From NCBI RefSeq assembly GCF_005771635.1, contig NZ_VBWP01000009.1, positions 1 to 64,000 on the forward strand: DNA of 64,000 bases, given 5' to 3'. The stretch's first letter is position 1. Each line of letters begins with the position of its first letter. Under the pieces are notes generated by a model. The model had not been told where the DNA came from and ran no database searches. It saw nothing but the letters and a program-made list of their open reading frames with translations. Source of the DNA: Culicoidibacter larvae. Lineage in GTDB: Bacteria > Bacillota_I > Bacilli_A > Culicoidibacterales > Culicoidibacteraceae. Made by a program: the position numbers and the translations under genes. This document shows, piece after piece, positions 11,405 to 17,671 of the stretch.

Positions 11405-11421
11405 TTTTCAAAAAATGAAAA
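11405..11421. repeat. attL core (17-bp direct repeat)
   Basis: TTTTCAAAAAATGAAAA, identical to 50069-50085. The core is itself an imperfect palindrome (TTTTCA / TGAAAA), as expected for a tyrosine recombinase crossover site. AT-rich 17-mers can match by chance, but the two copies sit exactly at the edges between host-type and phage-type genes, the right one 82 bp past the integrase stop. Confidence 0.82.
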
Positions 11422-11441
11422 GGTTTATTTTTTTATCAAAC

Positions 11442-11470
11442 AGAAAAGCCCTTGTTTATTGGGCTTTTCT
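11442..11470. terminator. Hairpin terminator at the left prophage end
   Basis: AGAAAAGCCC / GGGCTTTTCT with a nine-base loop; T-rich on both sides, best on the plus strand (TTTTCTTTTTATTT). Just inside attL, it would insulate the phage end from host transcription. Confidence 0.75.
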
Positions 11471-11519
11471 TTTTATTTGTTTTTATTATTGCTATTCATT
11501 ACAATTCATTTTGCATAAA

Positions 11520-11541
11520 GTGTTCGCAAAGTGTTCGTAAC
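11520..11541. promoter_or_regulatory. Left integrase arm-type repeat pair
   Basis: GTGTTCGCA at 11520 and GTGTTCGTAAC at 11531, an 11-bp step. The same pair with the same spacing and orientation is found at 49990-50011 next to attR. Two such pairs flanking the core on the phage circle are what an AP2-type N-terminal integrase domain binds. It overlaps the stop codon of the lipoprotein gene. Confidence 0.7.
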
Positions 11542-11993
11542 TATTCAGCATACAAGACAAATATTAAAGTTACACCCGATTCATCACCGCCATTTCCATA
11601 GACACCATATAACACTTTTGCCTCTTTGTTACAAACAAAATCTTTGTATCCTGTGTCTAAAACAGCGATATTGTATGAACCTATTTCACCTTTTTGTGTA
11701 ACTCCAGCAACGCAGAAACTCCCATCGTCACTGTAATCTGCATAATCGTAATTGTTGACTATTATTTTTATAATTGTATTTGCTGAATTATTTGTATAAC
11801 TATCTTCATTTAGTTTTAAATCCCACCAGTTTGCTTCAATGGCAAGTTCCTTTAATAACTCATTGGAAGTATTAATATTTGACAATCCCGTTTTTTCTGA
11901 ATACTCTTTTCTCAAGCTCATGTTCTGCGAGTCGCACCCAACTAACCCAAAAAACAAAAACAATGATCCAACTAATAAAACAACTTTTTTCAT
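11541..11993 (-). CDS. Prophage lipoprotein (accessory gene)
   Basis: 150 residues with a type II signal peptide: KK, a hydrophobic run and the lipobox LVGC (cysteine at residue 20), so the mature protein is lipid-anchored outside the cell. The rest matches no family I recognise. It is the last gene before attL, has its own promoter and an adjacent palindrome, and lies outside the lytic operon, the usual position of lysogenic-conversion genes. Surface lipoproteins in this position sometimes block superinfection, but that is only an analogy. Confidence 0.75.
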   Translation of the reverse strand: MKKVVLLVGSLFLFFGLVGCDSQNMSLRKEYSEKTGLSNINTSNELLKELAIEANWWDLKLNEDSYTNNSANTIIKIIVNNYDYADYSDDGSFCVAGVTQKGEIGSYNIAVLDTGYKDFVCNKEAKVLYGVYGNGGDESGVTLIFVLYAE

Positions 11994-12022
11994 ATCCTAA
12001 ACCTCATTTCATATTTGATAAA

Positions 12023-12051
12023 AATATATCACAATTATGCACGCACTGCAA
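12023..12051 (-). promoter_or_regulatory. Promoter of the lipoprotein gene
   Basis: TTGCAG (12046-12051), 17-bp spacer, extended -10 TGaTATATT (12023-12031) on the minus strand, about 30 bases before the start codon. Confidence 0.7.
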
Positions 12052-12072
12052 GAACGCAAATATTTGCGTTCT
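12051..12072. promoter_or_regulatory. 22-bp perfect palindrome upstream of the lipoprotein promoter
   Basis: Two 11-bp half-sites (AGAACGCAAAT and its complement) meet without a loop and abut the -35 box, sharing one base with it. A loopless palindrome is more likely a dimer-binding operator than a terminator. Confidence 0.65.
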
Positions 12073-12077
12073 GGCAA

Positions 12078-12163
12078 AAGAAAACACCTTTCCGCTACAA
12101 TGTTACTCGAAAGGTGTTTAATATTCGTGTACGCCCATATATCGCGCGTCTGTCATGTTTAAA
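12078..12163 (-). ncRNA. Candidate small RNA downstream of the HEPN gene
   Basis: On the minus strand a TATAAT box (12169-12174) is followed by about 85 bases ending in a perfect 11-bp hairpin (12082-12092 with 12109-12119, 16-base loop) and TTTTCTTTT. The only reading frame inside is a 12-codon ORF without a ribosome site. The -35 region is poor. The long-looped hairpin resembles those in the array at 13.4-14.4 kb. Confidence 0.45.
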
Positions 12164-12207
12164 GCTAAATTATAACCCTGTGACATACATCTCACACTTT
12201 GGGAATA

Positions 12208-12234
12208 AAAAAAGCACCACAGGGGTGCTTTTTT
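12208..12234 (-). terminator. Terminator of the HEPN gene
   Basis: AAAAGCACC / GGTGCTTTT stem with five-base loop and T-runs on both sides, 50 bases after the HEPN stop codon. Confidence 0.88.
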
Positions 12235-12285
12235 GACACCTAATGGCGCCTTGATATATTTATTATACCATACATATAAAATTAA

Positions 12286-13302
12286 TCAATAACTTTCTTG
12301 TAAAATTCCATCTATCACTTCTATACCTATTTTAAAATTGATTACCCATGAATCGTAGTAATTTAAATTATTTATTTTTTGTAATATATCCTTTATATAA
12401 ATTCTGCATTCTTTAATTGTAATGTCTTTACGTTTGGATAATGCATCATCTCTACACAGCAAATTTATTGTCGAAACTACCACAACGAAAATTCTTAATA
12501 AGTATTTATTTTCCTCAAGTAAGTTTATCAAATCATTCCTAGTATAGCTAATAGGAAATAAACTCATTAAATAATTCACAAATTCTGGCACATGATTTAA
12601 AGTATCAACCGGAATGCAACTAAAGACAACATTATTATGTGCATATAAATTCCTTACATTTGATATTTCTTTTATAATATTATTATGACTCTTAATTGAT
12701 GAACCATCTGCATTTGTTGAACTAAAAATTAAAATATCTTTCTGAAGATGATAAAAATGTCTAATGAAAAAATCAATTAATTCACTAAGAGTTGCAAATG
12801 AAAATAAATCATAGAATTTATCTATACCTTGTAATTGATTGAATTTTCCATAATCAAATGTAACAGCACCAACTTTAAATTTAATCCTTTTACTACCTTT
12901 TATATTTGGGTTGTTTGACATAATCCTACTTATTTCATTTCTAATTATACTACTTGCAGTTAAACTATTTATTATAATTCTGTTAGATTCGGCGGTATTG
13001 AAATAGAGTTCATTCATGTATACTTTTAAGTCATGTTCAAAGCCATTTAATAGTCTCCCATATAACAATAAAAATCTGTGATTAATTGCTGCAGCAGTTA
13101 CCAAATCATCAAAATATATATTTCCATACTTACAATTGTTGTTTTTAAGGTTATACCTGATCATATTTTCAAAACATACCCTGTTTCTTTTTAAAATCTG
13201 GAAAGTTGTATTATAAATTAAATATGTTTCTGCATATTTATCATCACTAAATTGCAACCCTTGCTGTTTTAAGTCGATAATTATTTTCTCTGCACTATCC
13301 AT
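12286..13302 (-). CDS. Abi_2 (AbiD/AbiF-like) HEPN-domain protein
   Basis: 338 residues. The N-terminus follows the Abi_2 pattern (IIIDLKQQGLQFSDDKYAETYL, then YGNIYFDDLV and a helical stretch with GFEHDLKVYM), and the C-terminal half carries NVRNLYAHN, the R-x4-H motif of HEPN ribonucleases. AbiD/AbiF proteins are phage abortive-infection effectors; AbiF has been reported as an RNA-antitoxin toxin and a relative of Cas13. An in-frame ATG lies 57 bases upstream, but AAAGGAG is eight bases before the ATG at 13302 and the upstream part overlaps the promoter. The gene has its own extended -10, lies after a terminator and next to a hairpin array on the same strand. Family assignment is by motif and pattern; activity is inferred. 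Confidence 0.78.
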   Translation of the reverse strand: MDSAEKIIIDLKQQGLQFSDDKYAETYLIYNTTFQILKRNRVCFENMIRYNLKNNNCKYGNIYFDDLVTAAAINHRFLLLYGRLLNGFEHDLKVYMNELYFNTAESNRIIINSLTASSIIRNEISRIMSNNPNIKGSKRIKFKVGAVTFDYGKFNQLQGIDKFYDLFSFATLSELIDFFIRHFYHLQKDILIFSSTNADGSSIKSHNNIIKEISNVRNLYAHNNVVFSCIPVDTLNHVPEFVNYLMSLFPISYTRNDLINLLEENKYLLRIFVVVVSTINLLCRDDALSKRKDITIKECRIYIKDILQKINNLNYYDSWVINFKIGIEVIDGILQESY

Positions 13303-13321
13303 TCCCATCACTCCTTTAAAA

Positions 13322-13330
13322 ATTATATCA
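13322..13330 (-). promoter_or_regulatory. Extended -10 promoter of the HEPN gene
   Basis: TGaTATAAT on the minus strand, with only a T-rich stretch at -35. The predicted start leaves a leader of about a dozen bases holding just AAAGGAG. Confidence 0.65.
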
Positions 13331-13343
13331 TATTGATTAAAAT

Positions 13344-13370
13344 AAAAAAAGACCGCCAATTAAGCGGTCC
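13344..13370 (-). terminator. Terminator between the RNA array and the HEPN gene
   Basis: GACCGC / GCGGTC stem (13351-13368) followed on the minus strand by TTTTTTT. It stops transcription from the array just before the HEPN promoter, making the two separate units on one strand. Confidence 0.85.
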
Positions 13371-13371
13371 C

Positions 13372-13442
13372 GTTTTTATTGAAGTGAGTACGTTGTTAAG
13401 GGCAAAGATATGAATCAAAACGCACCCAATTATTATTTTACA
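13372..13442 (-). ncRNA. Candidate short RNA between array and HEPN gene
   Basis: A TATACT box (13448-13453, minus strand) could start an RNA of about 70-95 bases that ends at the terminator at 13344-13370. It has no open frame with a ribosome site. Its position directly upstream of the HEPN gene is the one expected for an RNA antitoxin of an AbiF-type pair. Weak promoter, so tentative. Confidence 0.35.
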
Positions 13443-13460
13443 CATATAGTATAAAATCAA

Positions 13461-13558
13461 GACGGCAACCAAGATTATCGAAAAGTGTGAAATGATCGAG
13501 AATACAAGGATTGTTGCCGTCTGGTGGGATTATAAAATGGAAATTTTAGTATTCCCAC
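13461..13558 (-). ncRNA. Array unit: hairpins Y (13524-13558) and X (13461-13521)
   Basis: Minus-strand extended -10 TGCTACAAT (13565-13573) precedes hairpin Y (GTGGGA / TCCCAC) and hairpin X (GACGGCAAC / GTTGCCGTC, 43-base loop), followed by TTGATTTT. Confidence 0.55.
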
Positions 13559-13592
13559 AAAATAATTGTAGCATATTATCTTTAAATATCAA

Positions 13593-13649
13593 AGGCAGAA
13601 GATTGATAATTGATAAGGGCATATCAGTGAAACAACAATTCTTCCGCCT
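13593..13649 (-). ncRNA. Array unit: single hairpin
   Basis: Minus-strand extended -10 TGTTATAAT (13656-13664) precedes one hairpin with arms AGGCAGAAGATTG and CAATTCTTCCGCCT. Shorter than its neighbours, lacking a Y hairpin. Confidence 0.5.
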
Positions 13650-13671
13650 ATTTAAATTATAACATAAAAAT

Positions 13672-13770
13672 GACGACAACAGGAGCATCAAAAAATTGAA
13701 GTAATCTGATTGCTTAGGGAGTTGTCGCCTGCGGGATTAAAGGCTCTTTTGAACGAAAAGACCTCCCGCA
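13672..13770 (-). ncRNA. Array unit: hairpins Y (13730-13770) and X (13672-13729)
   Basis: Minus-strand extended -10 TGTTATAAT (13776-13784), hairpin TGCGGGA / TCCCGCA, then hairpin GACGACAAC / GTTGTCGCC, then ATTTTTTAT. The cleanest full unit. Confidence 0.6.
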
Positions 13771-13791
13771 CAATCATTATAACACAAAATT

Positions 13792-13891
13792 ACGGCAGGT
13801 CCCCCCATGTATTTTACAAAAATAAAAATGCGCATCAAATAAAATAACCTGCCGTATGGGTGAATGCTTATCTGAATAACACTCGCCCATA
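13792..13891 (-). ncRNA. Array unit: hairpins Y (13855-13891) and X (13792-13855)
   Basis: Minus-strand extended -10 TGATATAAT (13897-13905), with TTGCCG at -35 supplied by the arm of the preceding hairpin. Hairpin TATGGGTGA / TCGCCCATA, then perfect ACGGCAGGT / ACCTGCCGT with a 46-base loop, then AATTTTGT. Confidence 0.6.
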
Positions 13892-13916
13892 AACGCATTA
13901 TATCACAAAATAAAAA

Positions 13917-13972
13917 GACGGCAACATATTACAATTCAATTGGGGGAGAATTAATAAAGTGTTTATGCCGTC
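13917..13972 (-). ncRNA. Array unit: hairpin X only
   Basis: Arms GACGGCA / TGCCGTC, the same arm sequence as the unit at 13461, ending in TTTTTATTTT on the minus strand, a good terminator tail. A TATAAT box lies at 14014-14019. Confidence 0.5.
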
Positions 13973-14130
13973 TACAAATGTAAAAGATAAATCAAATACC
14001 TTTGTGTAATTAATTATAAAGTAAAAAATAAAGGATTTCAAGTGTTACAAAAACCAAATTGTAATGTAAAAACATATGATTATTGATTGAAATATTTTGA
14101 TTAGATAGGCATATACAGACACCTAATTAT

Positions 14131-14195
14131 AAAAGCAACCACACTACTTTAAAAAAGGAAGATGAAATTAATTCACCATTATGTGGTTGCTTTTT
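14131..14195. ncRNA. Array hairpin with CAACCACA arms
   Basis: A 13-bp perfect stem (14131-14143 with 14182-14194) around a 38-base loop, T-rich on both sides and so terminator-like in either direction. Confidence 0.5.
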
Positions 14196-14294
14196 ATTGT
14201 TACGAGTATGTCTAAGGGAAATACTCAAATCAAATATATATTAGATTACTTGTATTTTCAATCAATACGCTTTTTTAATTTATCAATCAAAAAA

Positions 14295-14330
14295 CAACCA
14301 CGTCAAAGGACAGGCAAGCCTACGTGGTTG
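14295..14330 (-). ncRNA. Array hairpin with CAACCACGT arms
   Basis: A 9-bp perfect stem (14295-14303 with 14322-14330), 18-base loop, followed on the minus strand by TTTTTTG. Its arm shares CAACCAC with the hairpin at 14131. Confidence 0.5.
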
Positions 14331-14352
14331 CAGCATTATTCTATAATGGTAT

Positions 14353-14391
14353 GGACAAAACAATAACTGGAAATAGTGTTCAACATTGTCC
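14353..14391 (-). ncRNA. Hairpin at the end of the putative toxin gene
   Basis: GGACAA / TTGTCC with a 27-base loop, overlapping the last codons of the neighbouring gene. The weakest of the set and possibly chance. Confidence 0.3.
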
Positions 14392-14919
14392 ACGTTCTAG
14401 ATGCAACATACAAAAACTATACTTGTTTGTATCATTTTGATTGTAGTTTTTGCTTGGACAAACTAAATGATGCGGATCAAGAAACAATAAACTCATTATA
14501 TTTGGATTATCCTTTATGAAGAAAACTCTTAGGCTGTCAACCCCGCATTGATAAATCTCATCGAATTCAAAATCAATTACCCTTTTAGTATTATATTTCA
14601 ATATTATTTTACGAACTATTTCTAGCTCTTTTCCTTCAACCCTATGAAAATGATAGTAATTTGATTTATCATTACCACTTAACCACTGTTTGAAATTATA
14701 CAATTGTACTTCCTGCAAAATCTTATAAAACAACGTGTTCATAACTTGAGTAAACTGTGCAGAATCTTTTAAATAATTACTAAATCTATCAACTTTAACA
14801 CTTTCAAAAGAAAAATTTTTAGTTGAAATTACAACTACTTCATCCTTGGGTGGCATTGTTGTATTACTCACACTTTTATGGGCAGTTCTATTGTTTTTAA
14901 CCTTTTTCTTCTTCGCCAT
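14380..14919 (-). CDS. Putative toxin partner of a Panacea antitoxin
   Basis: 179 residues, no family recognised. A basic Lys-rich N-terminus (MAKKKKVKNN) is followed by a compact domain; the C-terminal part has FLDPHHLVCP and two further cysteines (FCMLH and the final QC), a possible metal or active site. It starts six bases after the stop of the Panacea-domain gene and shares its promoter. Panacea domains neutralise very diverse toxins encoded next to them, so toxin is the best guess for this protein. It ends inside the first hairpin of the RNA array. Confidence 0.55.
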   Translation of the reverse strand: MAKKKKVKNNRTAHKSVSNTTMPPKDEVVVISTKNFSFESVKVDRFSNYLKDSAQFTQVMNTLFYKILQEVQLYNFKQWLSGNDKSNYYHFHRVEGKELEIVRKIILKYNTKRVIDFEFDEIYQCGVDSLRVFFIKDNPNIMSLLFLDPHHLVCPSKNYNQNDTNKYSFCMLHLERGQC

Positions 14920-14925
14920 AATGTT

Positions 14926-15375
14926 CTATCTTTCCGCATATTCTTTAAAGATATCTTTGTCGGAAATAACATTTTGACTAGCTTCGTATGGTTTCAAATC
15001 ACCTCTGGCATTTTTCCACGGCAACTCTTGGTGAGTAATGCTTTCTAATTCTCCGCCGTCAAATTCTCCATAATTATCAAAAATATCGTTTAAAAATTTT
15101 TCTACTTCAGCATTAAACTTTGGAGACTTACTTGTCTCTAGGAGCGTCATACCGCTTCCTTTATATATATCATACAATTCAGTTGAAACCGGACCGTGTA
15201 CCCAAGCTTGAAATTTACAATCAAATAATTTGTTAGTTAAATCCTCAGGAGAATCATTTTCAATGTAGATAAACCAACTGTATGCATACCAGCATAGTTT
15301 TTGTAATTTTTTATGTGTCATAGGCTCTTTGTTTAAAAACCATTCAGCAACACTAAAAATTGTGATCTCATTCAT
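14926..15375 (-). CDS. Panacea-domain (SocA/GepA-like) antitoxin
   Basis: 149 residues of the DUF4065/Panacea family: VAEWFLNKEPMTHKKLQKLCWYAYSWFIY at the N-terminus and FDCKFQAWVHGPVSTELYDIYKG in the core are its hallmarks. Panacea is a domain known to neutralise toxins of many unrelated families. The ATG at 15375 has AGGAG eight bases upstream; a longer frame starts inside the promoter and is rejected. Independent promoter, location between lysis genes and attL, and a small unknown gene behind it fit a type II toxin-antitoxin module expressed in the lysogen. Confidence 0.82.
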   Translation of the reverse strand: MNEITIFSVAEWFLNKEPMTHKKLQKLCWYAYSWFIYIENDSPEDLTNKLFDCKFQAWVHGPVSTELYDIYKGSGMTLLETSKSPKFNAEVEKFLNDIFDNYGEFDGGELESITHQELPWKNARGDLKPYEASQNVISDKDIFKEYAER

Positions 15376-15395
15376 AATCACCACTCCTTTCCTTA

Positions 15396-15423
15396 ATTTT
15401 ACCATAAAAGGCTTTACTTGCAA
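15396..15423 (-). promoter_or_regulatory. Promoter of the Panacea toxin-antitoxin pair
   Basis: TTGCAA (15418-15423), 16-bp spacer, extended -10 TGGTAAAAT (15396-15404) on the minus strand. Confidence 0.65.
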
Positions 15424-15503
15424 TAGGTTTCGCTTTATATCAGTATGCCAGGATATATATTATATAACTAAAGCGACACAATAAAGAGACATTAGGTAGA
15501 CAT

Positions 15504-15528
15504 AAAAAGACGAACCGAAGTCCGTCTT
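15504..15528 (-). terminator. Terminator of the late (lysis) operon
   Basis: AAGACG / CGTCTT stem, ten-base loop, TTTTTATG on the minus strand, directly after the endolysin stop. It ends the long leftward structural operon before the accessory region. Confidence 0.82.
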
Positions 15529-15532
15529 GTGG

Positions 15533-16297
15533 TTATTCAAATGCAGCTTTTTCAATCCAGACTAACCGACGCTCTTTTTTGTTTCCTTGCCAATCACATG
15601 TAACCACTTCGCAACGATAGAAATCGCCTTGTTCCTGAACAATTGTATCTACCCATCCGCCTAATTGGTCTTGTGGGCGAATGTGTACAATGAATGGGTC
15701 TTTCCAACGGTCGGCATCAGCAGGCTTGTTTACATTAAAGCCAATCAATGCTCCGTTACCCCATTCAGGCATACTACGCCCCCACGCTTCACGTTTTAAT
15801 AATTTTGGTGCAATAACCATGAAATCATCATCTCCTTGTAAATTTGAATCGTTTTGTGATTCCTGAATAAAATTGTATGGGTCGACATACTTACCATCAA
15901 CGCTAATATCAACGTGCAAATGTTCGCCGTATGATAACCCGGTATTTCCCTGTGTGCCGATTGCATCACCGGCTTTGATGTTCCCATCATTAATCAATAA
16001 ACTAGCCATGTGCATTAATCGATACTGTACATTCCCGCTTGTAATAATAACGCAATTCCCTCTGTTGTCTACATTGCGTACTACTTGTGCGTAGCCGCTT
16101 ATTGGGGCGTATATTTTGCAACCACGCGGTGAACCGACTAAGTCAATACCTTTGTGTCCCTGGTATGGGTTTGGAATTGCGGTATTTGAATAACCATATT
16201 CACCTACCCAATCACGAACACCATTGCCCCACGTGCGGTTATCATACAGACACGTTACGGTAACAACCATTTTATGCGCTGCGCTGTATATATCCAT
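15533..16297 (-). CDS. Endolysin, M23 metallopeptidase
   Basis: 254-residue lysin. The M23 zinc site is HKGIDL (H-x3-D) and GEHLHVDI (H-x-H), with GNTGLSYG between, so it should cut peptide cross-bridges. A C-terminal region after residue 160 (around WGNGALIGFNV and WVDTIVQEQGDFYRC) is probably the wall-binding part. No signal peptide, as expected with a holin. The first 100 residues are clearly related to the M23 insert of the tail hub protein (shared pattern DNR-WGNG-DWVG-GY). Last gene of the late operon. Confidence 0.88.
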   Translation of the reverse strand: MDIYSAAHKMVVTVTCLYDNRTWGNGVRDWVGEYGYSNTAIPNPYQGHKGIDLVGSPRGCKIYAPISGYAQVVRNVDNRGNCVIITSGNVQYRLMHMASLLINDGNIKAGDAIGTQGNTGLSYGEHLHVDISVDGKYVDPYNFIQESQNDSNLQGDDDFMVIAPKLLKREAWGRSMPEWGNGALIGFNVNKPADADRWKDPFIVHIRPQDQLGGWVDTIVQEQGDFYRCEVVTCDWQGNKKERRLVWIEKAAFE

Positions 16298-16299
16298 AA

Positions 16300-16731
16300 T
16301 TACCCCTCCAATATATCGGGTTTTTTATATTGCCCTGAATCATCGTTTTTAGGCGTTTCTAGCGATGTTTGTTCCGACTGTACAATTACAGGTTCTTGAA
16401 CCGTTTCGCTTGGTTGTGTTAGAGTCTCTGCTACCTGTGCAGCATCTACAACAATCGGTTTATCAGTATCGATTTTCAATGATGCTCCATTAACCGTCTG
16501 TTTGAATAAATCGTAACCATATACCGCTAACCCGGCAGATACAACACCTGTAATAGCTGCTTCAACTGTTAATCCATTAAAGGCTAGAGAGACGCCAATA
16601 CCTGCGACCGTTACAATAATCGGCACAAACTGGTTTTTAATATTCACTCCTTTAACAACTTGACCTAAAACTAAACTAATTGCGATAACCGGTAATGATA
16701 CCGTTACTCCTAATATATTCATAGAATCCAT
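16300..16731 (-). CDS. Phage holin
   Basis: 143 residues with two hydrophobic segments near residues 8-25 and 36-70, a short linker and a long polar C-terminal tail rich in Thr, Glu, Gln and Pro. This layout and its position directly before the endolysin (two-base gap) mark it as the holin; I cannot place it in a holin family with confidence. AAGGAG lies nine bases upstream. Confidence 0.75.
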   Translation of the reverse strand: MDSMNILGVTVSLPVIAISLVLGQVVKGVNIKNQFVPIIVTVAGIGVSLAFNGLTVEAAITGVVSAGLAVYGYDLFKQTVNGASLKIDTDKPIVVDAAQVAETLTQPSETVQEPVIVQSEQTSLETPKNDDSGQYKKPDILEG

Positions 16732-16773
16732 CTATTTCAACTCCTTAAAGGGGCTAACGCCCCATAACATTTT

Positions 16774-16869
16774 TTAATTTCTTCCCGCTTTATTATCAAG
16801 GCATCTTCCAGTGAAAACAGCTTGCGCAAGGCAAGTTGCACGTTTCCACCACGGACAATAATGTTTCAT
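16774..16869 (-). CDS. Possible 31-residue microprotein in the lysis module
   Basis: ATG two bases after the stop of the XhlA-like gene, preceded by GAGGGGGG, giving a basic, Cys- and Trp-containing peptide (begins MKHYCPWWKR). No similarity known. It is followed by a GGGGC/GCCCC hairpin before the holin. Supported only by the ribosome site and spacing. Confidence 0.35.
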   Translation of the reverse strand: MKHYCPWWKRATCLAQAVFTGRCLDNKAGRN

Positions 16870-16871
16870 AA

Positions 16872-17204
16872 CTACCCCCCTCTCAAAATTGATACCACTA
16901 CCCCAAGAATAAACATAAACAAGGTAATTAAGAAACCAATAATCGTTCTATCTTTCCATTTATTGTTTTCCTTGTATTCTATCGCTAATTCACGATGGAC
17001 TGTTAATATCGCGTTCTCAATAGCTTGTTTAACAGTAGTGTCAAAGTTGTTTTGTGTAGTTTCAATCTTAGCAATCTTTTGGCTATTCTCATCAGCCTTT
17101 TTATCAGCCTCTTTAGCAATCTTTTTTGCATCATTTGCAGTATCCGCTACGTTTTGCAACATCGCATCAATTGACTTTCTCGTGTAGGTTTCACCAGTTG
17201 TCAT
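16872..17204 (-). CDS. XhlA-like hemolysin/holin-associated protein
   Basis: 110 residues: a charged coiled coil rich in Ala, Lys, Asp and Glu (residues 10-60) and one C-terminal transmembrane helix (IIGFLITLFMFILGVVV). This is the XhlA layout of Bacillus PBSX, where XhlA works with the holin in lysis. GGGGTGATGACGA precedes the start. Confidence 0.75.
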   Translation of the reverse strand: MTTGETYTRKSIDAMLQNVADTANDAKKIAKEADKKADENSQKIAKIETTQNNFDTTVKQAIENAILTVHRELAIEYKENNKWKDRTIIGFLITLFMFILGVVVSILRGG

Positions 17205-17210
17205 TCGTCA

Positions 17211-17660
17211 TCACCCCGCTGTTTTAAATGTTGTGTTGTAATATACTTGAAGTTGAACAAGCGATTCAGGTCGTTCGATTGCCTCTCCCTTCAAGTTAAT
17301 GCTGTTACGGCACTCTTGGTAATATGCTTTTAAATCCGCTGTATTTTCTGCAATATCTTTCCCATTTGCAACAATACATTCATCATCAAACAATGTACCA
17401 AGAATGACAACAATTTCCGCCCGAAACTTATTCAACTCATCCAGTTCATTTTGTTTTTTATTGAATAACAAAGCATCATTATACTTTTGGTTATCAAATG
17501 AAAATTCTCCACCTGAATATTGCCAAAACTCTACACCTGTTTCGATCATCTTTTCAAACTGTTTTTGCGTAATTTCAACCAAACCAAGCTCAGGATCAAT
17601 AACCTTATTTATACAAGTTATGTATTTATTATCATCTACTGTAATATTTATTTCTAACAT
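17211..17660 (-). CDS. Tail-associated protein of unknown function
   Basis: 149 residues, acidic, no recognised domain. Pattern of aromatic-rich N-terminus and a helical middle (FNKKQNELDELNKF) resembles small proteins found between the receptor-binding protein and the lysis genes in siphoviruses. GGAGGTGCAGGA precedes the start. Confidence 0.6.
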   Translation of the reverse strand: MLEINITVDDNKYITCINKVIDPELGLVEITQKQFEKMIETGVEFWQYSGGEFSFDNQKYNDALLFNKKQNELDELNKFRAEIVVILGTLFDDECIVANGKDIAENTADLKAYYQECRNSINLKGEAIERPESLVQLQVYYNTTFKTAG

Positions 17661-17671
17661 TCCTGCACCTC

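Larger units (their letters stand above)
13440..14400 (-). repeat. Tandem array of inverted-repeat RNA units
   Basis: About 950 bases with no supported protein gene but at least eleven inverted repeats of 6-14 bp with loops of 18-60 bases. The left part is a diverged tandem repeat: type X hairpins (arms GACGGCAAC, GACGACAAC, ACGGCAGGT) alternate with type Y hairpins (arms GTGGGATT, GCGGGATT, TATGGGTGA), separated by spacers that read TGnTATAAT or TGnTACAAT on the minus strand. The -10 boxes lie at 13897, 13776, 13656 and 13565, i.e. steps of 121, 120 and 91. On the minus strand each unit would be promoter, Y hairpin, X hairpin, T-rich end. Hairpins to the right (14131-14391) share CAACCAC arms. 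Confidence 0.8.

Noticed and set aside
14181-14366. 61-codon plus-strand reading frame in the array
   Set aside because: No ribosome site; it runs through two hairpins and has no recognisable sequence pattern.
13440-14400. CRISPR array
   Set aside because: The repeated parts are inverted repeats with differing arms and unequal loops, not identical direct repeats with constant spacers, and no cas operon is present; the Cas2-like gene is 32 kb away.
13440-14400. Integron attC cassette array or TIGR-type array
   Set aside because: No conserved integron core sites, no integron integrase, no cassette ORFs; no Tas/Nop-domain protein, and the unit length (about 120) is far from the TIGR repeat length.
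16735-16842. Alternative small frame (KREEIKK...) overlapping the lysis microORF
   Set aside because: Would need an ATT or GTG start without spacing to a ribosome site, and crosses a stable hairpin.
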